The notes under the pieces were generated by a model. It was not told the DNA's origin, ran no database searches, and was given only the letters and a program-made list of their open reading frames with translations. From the NCBI GenBank assembly GCA_913020155.1, contig CAJWBA010000002.1:62001-126000 (forward strand): a stretch of 64,000 nucleotides of DNA, read 5' to 3'. Positions within the stretch are counted from its first letter, which is position 1. Every line of letters starts with the position of its first letter. The translations under genes were made by a program, and so were the position numbers. Origin of the DNA: an uncultured Flavobacteriales bacterium (GTDB taxonomy: Bacteria > Bacteroidota > Bacteroidia > Flavobacteriales > Flavobacteriaceae). Shown piece after piece: positions 56,712 through 64,000 of the stretch.

Positions 56712-57581
56712 ATGCAAAGACGAGACCTTATTAAAACATTAGCTGCAAGTGCGCCAACTGTATTCATAGGATCAACAGGATTTTCCAAACAAGAGGCTAA
56801 CGAGGTGTCAAGTCAATTGAAAGGAAATATCAACCATTCCGTATGTCAGTGGTGCTATCCAGATTTAAGCTTGGAGGAGTTGTGTGTCGTTGCAAAAGAA
56901 TTTGGTCTGATGGGTATTGATTTAATAGGCCCAGAAGGATGGGACACCTTGAAAAAATACGGTTTAGAATCTACTATGTGTAATGGAGCTGAAATTAGTT
57001 TGACAAAGGGTTTTAATGACCCAAAATATCATCCATTACTCATAGATAACTACACCAAGCACATCAATCAAGTTGCTCAGGCTGGTTTTTCTAATCTTAT
57101 TTGTTTTAGTGGAAACAAGAGAGGAATGGATGATGAAACGGGTCTAGAAAATTGTATTACTGGCTTACAAAAAATATTGCCATTGGCAGAAAAATTGGGT
57201 GTCATGATTCAAATGGAATTGTTTAATTCCAAAATCAATCATCCCGATTACATGTGCGACAATACCCGTTGGGGAATTGAATTGTGCAAACGTCTAGACT
57301 CTCCAAACTTTAAGTTACTTTATGATATTTATCATATGCAGATTTCTGAAGGAGACATCATCAGAACCATAACAAATGATCATCAATATTTTGGACATTA
57401 TCATACAGCAGGTGTTCCCGGAAGAAATGAAATTGATGAAACTCAAGAACTTTTTTATCCAGCAATAATGAAAGCTATTGTTGACTCAGGCTACAATGGT
57501 GTGGTGGCTCAAGAATTTATTCCAAAGAATGATAAACCTTTATATTCTCTTAAAAAGTCCATATTGATTTGTGATGTTTAG
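56712..57581 (+). CDS. hydroxypyruvate isomerase-like TIM-barrel (sugar phosphate isomerase/epimerase) protein, Tat-like signal
   Basis: MQRRDLIKTLAASAPTVFIGSTGF; QWCYPDLSLEELCVVAKEFGLMGIDLIGPEGWDTLKKYGLESTMCNG...KLLYDIYHMQISEGDIIRTITNDHQYFGHYHTAGVPGRNEID. Confidence 0.9.
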   Translation: MQRRDLIKTLAASAPTVFIGSTGFSKQEANEVSSQLKGNINHSVCQWCYPDLSLEELCVVAKEFGLMGIDLIGPEGWDTLKKYGLESTMCNGAEISLTKGFNDPKYHPLLIDNYTKHINQVAQAGFSNLICFSGNKRGMDDETGLENCITGLQKILPLAEKLGVMIQMELFNSKINHPDYMCDNTRWGIELCKRLDSPNFKLLYDIYHMQISEGDIIRTITNDHQYFGHYHTAGVPGRNEIDETQELFYPAIMKAIVDSGYNGVVAQEFIPKNDKPLYSLKKSILICDV

Positions 57582-57842
57582 CATGTTTGATTATTTGGTT
57601 AGATATTCTATCCACGGATTTTGTAGAATTGATGTGAATGTGTTTGACATTACTTTTCAGTTAAGCCAAGTATAGTTAGTGCACATAGAAAAACAAACTA
57701 TTGAATTTATTTATTAGTTTACGACTCTTAGTTTCGAGAAGAATAACCTTTTATTTTTAACCTACGAGTTTACCACTTAAAATACGGATTAACTAGAGTT
57801 AATTAATCCAGGAAGCAAATAATTTATATCTTAAAAAAAAAT

Positions 57843-58460
57843 ATGAAAAAAATAAGTTTAACTTTTTCAATTACTTTTATTCTATTCACATTTATTTCTG
57901 GTTGTTCCTTGGATAAAGGTATTTCTTTGGATGAATTGATAATTGAAACAGTGGATAATAAATCTATTCATTATTTAGATGGAAAACCATATTCTGGTAT
58001 GGTTTATAAATTTGCTGAGGACGGTGAGAGCCTATTGATGGAATTTAATCTTCTTGAAGGACTAATTCATGAAGGGTATTCAGAATACAACCTTAATGGA
58101 TCTTTGGTTCATAGTATGTTTTATCAAAATGGAGTTCTTAACGGTCTGGAGGAGAAGTACTATGATAATGGACAGCTTTATGAATCAGTTAATTACATTA
58201 ACGGAAATTTTCAAGGGAAAAGGATGGTTTATTGGAGCAATGGTATTTTAAAAGAACAAAATTATTTTTCAAAAGGAATTTTAGGTGGCGAAAATTTATT
58301 TTATTTTTCCAATGGTAAATTACGAAAGAGATTCAAGTTTGATTTACAGGGAAGAAAAGACGGTGTCTGGGAAGACTTTTTCTCCAGTGGAGCACTTAAA
58401 CAGCAAGTTGTGTATAAAAACGGAAAGATTTTAGAAACTACTGATTCAAACGAAAACTAG
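57843..58460 (+). CDS. YwqK-type MORN-variant repeat lipoprotein (annotated elsewhere as 'toxin-antitoxin system YwqK family antitoxin')
   Basis: Lipobox-like ISGCSL; repeats such as GYSEYNLNGSLVHSMFYQNGVLNGLEEKYYDNGQLYESVNYINGNFQGKRMVYWSNGILKEQNYFSKG. Confidence 0.85.
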   Translation: MKKISLTFSITFILFTFISGCSLDKGISLDELIIETVDNKSIHYLDGKPYSGMVYKFAEDGESLLMEFNLLEGLIHEGYSEYNLNGSLVHSMFYQNGVLNGLEEKYYDNGQLYESVNYINGNFQGKRMVYWSNGILKEQNYFSKGILGGENLFYFSNGKLRKRFKFDLQGRKDGVWEDFFSSGALKQQVVYKNGKILETTDSNEN

Positions 58461-58475
58461 GAAGCCACCCCAAGA

Positions 58476-61400
58476 TCAATTACACACTTTAGTTGTTATT
58501 ACTGTAAAACTTCCTTGACTAATTGATATTGAGTTATTTAAGTGGCAAAAAATAAATGTTTTCCCTTTTGGAACATAAACATCATAATCTCTACAATTAC
58601 ACCCTTTATAAGTAAAGACAACGCCATTACTTCCTCCTTCAATAGTAGATTCTGTACAAGGTGAACAGGTTAATGCTATCGTAACAGAAACAACATTGCT
58701 ATCCAATGCACCGTCATTTGCTTTGTAAGAAAAACTATCACCACCATTCATCACTCCACCTTGTACATAACTGAAAGTACCTCCGGGGTTAAGAGTAATT
58801 GTTCCAAAACTAGCAGATGAGACAAGTGTTGCTGATAATACATCACCATCAGTGTCAGTATCATTCAGTAATACGTTGTTTGTTCCATCTGACAATAAGG
58901 AGATTGTTGATCCTAAACCAACAATTATACTATCTGGATAAGCAATAGGAGCGTCATTTGTATTTGATACTGAAATAGTCACCGTGGTAGGTAAACCGTA
59001 ACCTTTTAAATCAAAAGGTATGTAGGTAAAACTGTCTGTGAAGTTTTCTGTATCATCATGGGTATAAACAAATGAACCGTCTGAGTTTAATAGAAGAGTA
59101 CCAAAAGCAGGACTTGTAGCAATAGCAGCTGTTAAATTTGCTGCATCTCCAGCATCTGTGTCTGTATCATTAGATAAAACACTGGTTGATGCATTTGTTG
59201 TTACAGTCGCAGTACCTCCCTCAAACACTTGAATAGTTTCTGTTACCCCAACAGGTAAATTATTAATATATATTGTTACTGTTGTTGTATTTCCAATACT
59301 AAATCTATCTCGGGGTGTATAGGTAAAACTATCTGTTATAGTTGCAGTTCCATCATGTGTGTAAGTAAAGTTTCCATTGCTTGAGAATGATGTTAATGTT
59401 CCATTAATTGGGTCTGTAACTTTGACTGCAGTCATGGAATCACTCTCAGGATCAGTATCATTATTTAATACTGAAAATATTCCATCATTAAGTTGACTTG
59501 TGGTTCCTCCATTTACAACACTAATAATATCAGATGCTCCTGTAGGTGGATCATTTACTTGAACTACACTAACATTAAATATATCATCAATAGTACAAGA
59601 AGCAGTTCCATCGTCTACTGATAAGACAATAAAAGTACTTCCGTTTTGATTAAGTAAAAAATCTATAATTAAAGCTGTTGAAGTAATACTTGTTGCAATC
59701 AAGCTTGGATCCCCTGGTGTAGCGGTGTAGGTTAGAACATCTGCTACATCAACATCTGAAAATATATTAGCCAGTGGAATGTATCTATCAGGATCATCCT
59801 CAGTTACTGAAATATCTGGTAATGCATTATCGAGTGTAGGGCAATCATTAACAGGTGTTATTGTTATGCTTATGGGTTGGTATATTTTACATGTTAAGTC
59901 GTCGATGGTTATTGTACCGGTAGAGCTTCCATTTTGATTAGGGATGCTTGTGTAACTCAAACGTCCAGAACCATCTAGTGTTATAGAAACAATATCGCTA
60001 TTGGTATAGGACACCGTAATTGTGTGTGAGATGTGATCTGGATCTGTAATGTAATTTTGTATTGGAGTTGCCCAATTGAATGCGGTAAACTCCTCATTCC
60101 TTGTAACTGTATTAATTTGAGTTGCAAATGTAGCATCATTCCAAACAGGGCAATCATTCACTGGATTTATTGTTATGCTTACTGTAACTGTATTCCCATC
60201 ATCAATTTCATCATTCGCTTTATATTGAAAGGAATCTGTTGTAGTTTCCGACCCGTTATGAACATACTGAAACGTACCTGAAGAAAGTAATGTTAAGCTA
60301 CCATTTACAGGAGGTGTTACAAGTATTGCTTTTAAGGTTTCGCCTTCTGGGTCTGTGTCATTATCTAATAAGCTTGAGAATCTACTTGTAGTGGTTGTGA
60401 CTGTGCCTCCCTCATCTACAATAAGTGAATTACCGGTTGAGACAGGCACATCATTTACATCTGCTACATTAACAATAAAAACATCTTGAGTGGTATTACA
60501 ACCCTGCGTGTCATCTACAAATATGGTTATTGTGGTTGTTCCATTTTGCTCAGGGATATAATCGATTGTTAAAGATGCCGATGACAGAGTTACAGTAGCT
60601 AGACTTGTATCGTCATTTATAAATGAATATGATAAAGGATCATTTTCAGCATCAGTGAAATACGAGTTTAAATTTCTAACAGTGTCTGCAGCATCTTCAA
60701 GTACATTAATATCAGGAATAGGTGGACTAGTAACTGATGGGCAGTCATTAACTGGAATTATATTAATTGTAACAAGTACATCTGTGGTGGTGAAAGTATC
60801 AGTGAGTCGATATGTAAAACTATCAGTTGTTGTTTCACTGGCATCGTGGGTATAAATAAAAGTTCCACTAGATTGTAAAGTAAATCCACCCCCTAAGTGC
60901 CACATGGGATCGGTTAACTTAGTTACTGTTAAATTATCTCCCTCAGTATCTGTGTCATTAGCGATTACAGAATTACCAGCTGTAGTGGTCGTAACTGAGC
61001 TTCCTTCAAAAACGTTGATAGTGTCAGCAACACCAACTGGAGTGTCGTTTTCAGCTACTACAGTAATTACAAAGCTAGAACTGACTAAAGATGAGCATTC
61101 GATTGTATTATCTGTTGCATACAATATTATTGTACTACTACCTGTCATATCATCAACGTAATCGATTGTTAAAGTGGTAGCTGAGGATTTTGTTGCAGAG
61201 AGTAACCCTAAATTTGTACTGCTTACGGTTAATGTAATTGCATCATTTTCTTCATCGGAAAACACAGAACTAATATCAATATTATCGTCCGGATCATCTT
61301 CAATTGCGCTGAAGTCATTGATTGGTATATTTACGATTGGACAATCGTTGGTATGGAAAATTTGAATAGTGACCGTTGTTGTATTCCCAAAACCCTGTGT

Positions 61401-64000
61401 ATCAAAAGGACGATAAAGAAACGAATCGTTAGTGGTAATATCTCCTGGATTTTGTGTTCCATCATGAGTGTATGAAAATGTTCCATTATTTAATAAAGTT
61501 AAGGAACCTTTGGAAACAGATGGAGCAATGGCACCAAAACCATTTCCTATTGTAAGATTACCTCCATCTACATCAGTATCGTTAAAGAGGACAGAGGTAG
61601 CTAAAGCCGTTGTTGTTGTTACTGTACCTCCTTCAGTAACTGTTACTGTATCTGAAACTCCAATAGGTAGGTCATTATCAGGATTTACAGTTACAAGAAA
61701 TTCGTGAGGAACAAGTGACCCGCATCCAGAATCATTTGCAAAAATTGTAATTGTTGCGGTTCCTGTTGCATCAGATGCATAATCTAGTGTTAAAGTAGTT
61801 GTATTGATACTTGCAGTTACCAATGCAGCATTTGTATTCGTTACTGTATAGGTTAATACATTACTCTCAGGGTCATTAAATACATTGGTAAATGGAATAA
61901 CGGAATCTGAGGCGTCCTCTGTAACCGACACATTGGAAAGAGGGTTTTGAACGATCGGGCATTCTTCAACAGGGGTAATGTTTATGGTTACAGAAACTGT
62001 GTTTCCAAAAACGGAACCATCATATGCTCTATACCAAAAGGTGTCTGTTGTCGTTTCTGTATCGTCATGGGTGTATGTAAATGATCCAGTACCGCTGGGT
62101 GCTAGATTTAAAGTACCATTTAATGTAGTAGAAACAATCCTAGTGGTTATAGTGTCTCCATCAGGATCACTATCATTCGATAATACAGATGTAGCCCCTC
62201 CAGTGGTTGTGGTTGCTGTTCCTCCCTCAGCAACTAGAATAGAATCTGCAACAGTTAATGGTGGATTGGAAGATGATGTGAAAGATCCTACAAAAACACC
62301 TCTCCCGTATGAGGCAGCTAAAACACGATTATCTAAAGCTGAAACGCCTCTATAATCTAAATCGCGCACAGCAACATCCTGCATTCCTTCGTATGCGGGA
62401 GTCCAATTGGGATTAGCTGCACTAAAATTTGCTGTTCTCCAGACTCCTAAATCTGTTCCTACAATAACCTCATCATCTTCAAATGGATTATTTAGTATGG
62501 TCAAAACGGGTATATCAGGTAAATCACCTTCCTTGTTTGATGATAGCCCACCTGCAAAGCCGTCATTAGTGTATCTTATGTTACTATTATTAGCTGCATT
62601 TAAACCGTAGTTATAATATGTTAAATAAATTTCATTTTCATTATCCCCAAACTGAATATCTGAGACACTTCCTGATTGGCTATAAACTGGGGTTATTACA
62701 TGTGAACCAAGATTTTGAGCATTAGTTATTTTTTTTACTTCACCACTTTTCAAGCCCACAAAAAGAGTCGTTCGATCAGTTGTAAAAGGAGAAACCTCTA
62801 AAGCAGTAACAAAATCAGCACCAGTAGATACCGATGGGATAAGAAAAGTGGCTGGAGTACCACCTCTTTCGAGGCCAGTTATAACTCTGATTGAATTCGC
62901 ACCGAATCGATCTCCAGCATTTGAAAAATATACATCTTGATTAGAATCTAATGCTGCAGGATTTATAAAACTCCCTTCATTACTGGGAATTGATAAGTCC
63001 GAGGTTAAATTATCGATTCCACTATTATCTGCTCCCCGTTCCCATCCTAAATCAATAGTTATATTTCCTAATGCATCAAATTCACCTCTCAGGATTGTAT
63101 TATTTTTGACGTAATTTGAAATGTAATAATCTCCACCTACTTGATCAAAGAAAGTATCACCTCCGTCTCCACCTTGAATTTCAGTACCATCAGTCTTATT
63201 TTGATTTGAGTTTATTAGAGAATAAGTTCCATTATCTTGAGTTCCTCCAATAATCCAATCTGCTCCTGCAAAATCAGGTGGAGATTGGGCAACAGCATAA
63301 AACTGGGTCGTTATCATGTTTTTTTCCATCTCAGTAAAAGTACTTGTGTCGGATGCTGTTGATAAACTCGAGGAGTAGTATACACCTCCATCATTCACTA
63401 CAATAGCTTCATTAGAATTACCTGGTCCTGGTTTAAAATACAATCCATGTTGGTCAGCATGCACAATTGAGCAATTTAAATTGAAAAGGTTGTTGTTATT
63501 GGACCATTTTGTAATTTGAGACCAATCAGAACCACCATTTTGACTTCTAAACCAATCAATACCCCCCACATATAAAATTTCATCATTGAATGGATCAACT
63601 TCAATTTCGAGATCATAAAAAGATTGTCCTCTAGTGTAATCAAAATTTGGAATTCCTGTATCAACATCCGCTGGGGGTACAATGTATGAAAAGCTTGTAA
63701 AATTATCTGTAGTTTTATAGATAATCGGGATTTGTGGATATGAAGCTGTTGAGCTACTTGTATTAGATGTATTAATAATTATATAATGAGTGTCTGTATT
63801 TTGATGACTAGAAGCAATTTCTGTTCTAAGTCTGTCATTGCGCGTAGTTGTTGGAAACGCAGGAAATGTTGGGTTTGATTTAGTAAAAGTTATACCATCG
63901 TCACTATACCAAAACCTACCACCGCGTCCAAATGAAGTTCCTAGAGCACTTTTCTGAGTACTTAACCATATTCTATTGGAAACTTCTTGAACCTCAATAT
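58476..64000 (-). CDS. giant modular protein, partial (N-terminus off window): beta-propeller/BNR-like N-terminal part, about 12 Ig-like/cadherin-like modules, Cys-rich C-terminus
   Basis: ORF track ends at GTG 63569, but the frame is open to the window edge: ...IEVQEVSNRIWLSTQKSALGTSFGRGGRFWYSDDGITFTKSNPTFPAFPTTTRNDRLRTEIASSHQNTDTHYIIINTSNTSSSTASYPQIPIIYKTTDNFTSFSYIVPPADVDTGIPNFDYTRGQSFYDLEIEVDPFNDEILYVGGIDWF.... Repeats such as 'EGGTVTTTT..SVLxNDTDxDG...GSFTYTHDxTETTTDSFxY'. Confidence 0.88.
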   Translation of the reverse strand, partial: IEVQEVSNRIWLSTQKSALGTSFGRGGRFWYSDDGITFTKSNPTFPAFPTTTRNDRLRTEIASSHQNTDTHYIIINTSNTSSSTASYPQIPIIYKTTDNFTSFSYIVPPADVDTGIPNFDYTRGQSFYDLEIEVDPFNDEILYVGGIDWFRSQNGGSDWSQITKWSNNNNLFNLNCSIVHADQHGLYFKPGPGNSNEAIVVNDGGVYYSSSLSTASDTSTFTEMEKNMITTQFYAVAQSPPDFAGADWIIGGTQDNGTYSLINSNQNKTDGTEIQGGDGGDTFFDQVGGDYYISNYVKNNTILRGEFDALGNITIDLGWERGADNSGIDNLTSDLSIPSNEGSFINPAALDSNQDVYFSNAGDRFGANSIRVITGLERGGTPATFLIPSVSTGADFVTALEVSPFTTDRTTLFVGLKSGEVKKITNAQNLGSHVITPVYSQSGSVSDIQFGDNENEIYLTYYNYGLNAANNSNIRYTNDGFAGGLSSNKEGDLPDIPVLTILNNPFEDDEVIVGTDLGVWRTANFSAANPNWTPAYEGMQDVAVRDLDYRGVSALDNRVLAASYGRGVFVGSFTSSSNPPLTVADSILVAEGGTATTTTGGATSVLSNDSDPDGDTITTRIVSTTLNGTLNLAPSGTGSFTYTHDDTETTTDTFWYRAYDGSVFGNTVSVTINITPVEECPIVQNPLSNVSVTEDASDSVIPFTNVFNDPESNVLTYTVTNTNAALVTASINTTTLTLDYASDATGTATITIFANDSGCGSLVPHEFLVTVNPDNDLPIGVSDTVTVTEGGTVTTTTALATSVLFNDTDVDGGNLTIGNGFGAIAPSVSKGSLTLLNNGTFSYTHDGTQNPGDITTNDSFLYRPFDTQGFGNTTTVTIQIFHTNDCPIVNIPINDFSAIEDDPDDNIDISSVFSDEENDAITLTVSSTNLGLLSATKSSATTLTIDYVDDMTGSSTIILYATDNTIECSSLVSSSFVITVVAENDTPVGVADTINVFEGSSVTTTTAGNSVIANDTDTEGDNLTVTKLTDPMWHLGGGFTLQSSGTFIYTHDASETTTDSFTYRLTDTFTTTDVLVTINIIPVNDCPSVTSPPIPDINVLEDAADTVRNLNSYFTDAENDPLSYSFINDDTSLATVTLSSASLTIDYIPEQNGTTTITIFVDDTQGCNTTQDVFIVNVADVNDVPVSTGNSLIVDEGGTVTTTTSRFSSLLDNDTDPEGETLKAILVTPPVNGSLTLLSSGTFQYVHNGSETTTDSFQYKANDEIDDGNTVTVSITINPVNDCPVWNDATFATQINTVTRNEEFTAFNWATPIQNYITDPDHISHTITVSYTNSDIVSITLDGSGRLSYTSIPNQNGSSTGTITIDDLTCKIYQPISITITPVNDCPTLDNALPDISVTEDDPDRYIPLANIFSDVDVADVLTYTATPGDPSLIATSITSTALIIDFLLNQNGSTFIVLSVDDGTASCTIDDIFNVSVVQVNDPPTGASDIISVVNGGTTSQLNDGIFSVLNNDTDPESDSMTAVKVTDPINGTLTSFSSNGNFTYTHDGTATITDSFTYTPRDRFSIGNTTTVTIYINNLPVGVTETIQVFEGGTATVTTNASTSVLSNDTDTDAGDAANLTAAIATSPAFGTLLLNSDGSFVYTHDDTENFTDSFTYIPFDLKGYGLPTTVTISVSNTNDAPIAYPDSIIVGLGSTISLLSDGTNNVLLNDTDTDGDVLSATLVSSASFGTITLNPGGTFSYVQGGVMNGGDSFSYKANDGALDSNVVSVTIALTCSPCTESTIEGGSNGVVFTYKGCNCRDYDVYVPKGKTFIFCHLNNSISISQGSFTVITTKVCN
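58671..62249 (-). repeat. protein-level tandem module array: seven 'NDTD' (Big_9/VCBS-like) and five 'CP...' (Cys-paired Ig-like) modules
   Basis: Order N to C by reading: B A B A B A B A A B B B. Boundaries estimated from the recurring 'xVND/PVND/AEND' linkers. Confidence 0.75.

Noticed and set aside
57582-57842. Possible hairpin GGATTAA...TTAATCC and gene remnant in the intergenic region before the YwqK-type gene
   Set aside because: Only a 7-bp stem and no coherent peptide in any frame that I could read.
57843-58460. YwqK 'toxin-antitoxin' gene as part of a TA or defence system
   Set aside because: The name is a legacy annotation. The protein is a MORN-like repeat lipoprotein, and no toxin partner is adjacent.
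58671-62249. Recurring nucleotide words in the giant gene, considered as a CRISPR or DNA repeat array
   Set aside because: Spacing is about 300 nt, repeats are degenerate and in frame, and they encode protein modules. No short direct repeats with unique spacers.
60033-62610. Several plus-strand ORFs (60033..60281, 60655..60855, 60904..61161, 61174..61365, 61468..61707, 61978..62355, 62407..62610)
   Set aside because: Antisense shadows of the repetitive, Thr/Ser-rich giant minus-strand gene; low-complexity composition and no motifs.
1-64000. Prophage, transposase, integrase or known defence-system genes
   Set aside because: No integrase, transposase, structural phage, Cas or restriction-modification motifs seen in the translations; the region reads as syntenic core genome.

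Overview
This AT-rich window looks like a chromosomal segment from a Bacteroidota (Flavobacteriia-type) genome. The lineage is inferred from gldI, OstA-like, DUF5606/DUF5683/DUF3810 and WbqC-type genes. Most of it is ordinary core genome: dapD, ruvX, def, mazG, aroE, purA, fur, relA/spoT, ndk, recF, ribH, mutL, lepB, dapB, parAB and two adjacent tRNA-Pro genes. I did not find a convincing previously undescribed multi-gene system. The most interesting observations are: (1) a giant modular surface-type protein (58476 to beyond 64000, minus). The ORF track truncates it at a GTG, but the frame stays open to the window edge. It has about 12 alternating modules of two types, a Cys pair in every module of one type, and a Cys-rich C-terminus that is not a recognisable T9SS CTD. 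(2) Two genes missed or half-called by the ORF track that can be read as decayed pseudogenes: a DUF1572/DinB-like gene at 30701..31249 with four lesions, and a cyclophilin at 48626..49293 with a frameshift and an internal stop. (3) An unidentified broken ORF remnant at about 3541..4039, preceded by a perfect 16-bp inverted repeat. (4) A tandem pair of DUF368 genes. (5) A Tat-signal Gfo/Idh/MocA oxidoreductase, SDR and Tat-like TIM-barrel cluster.
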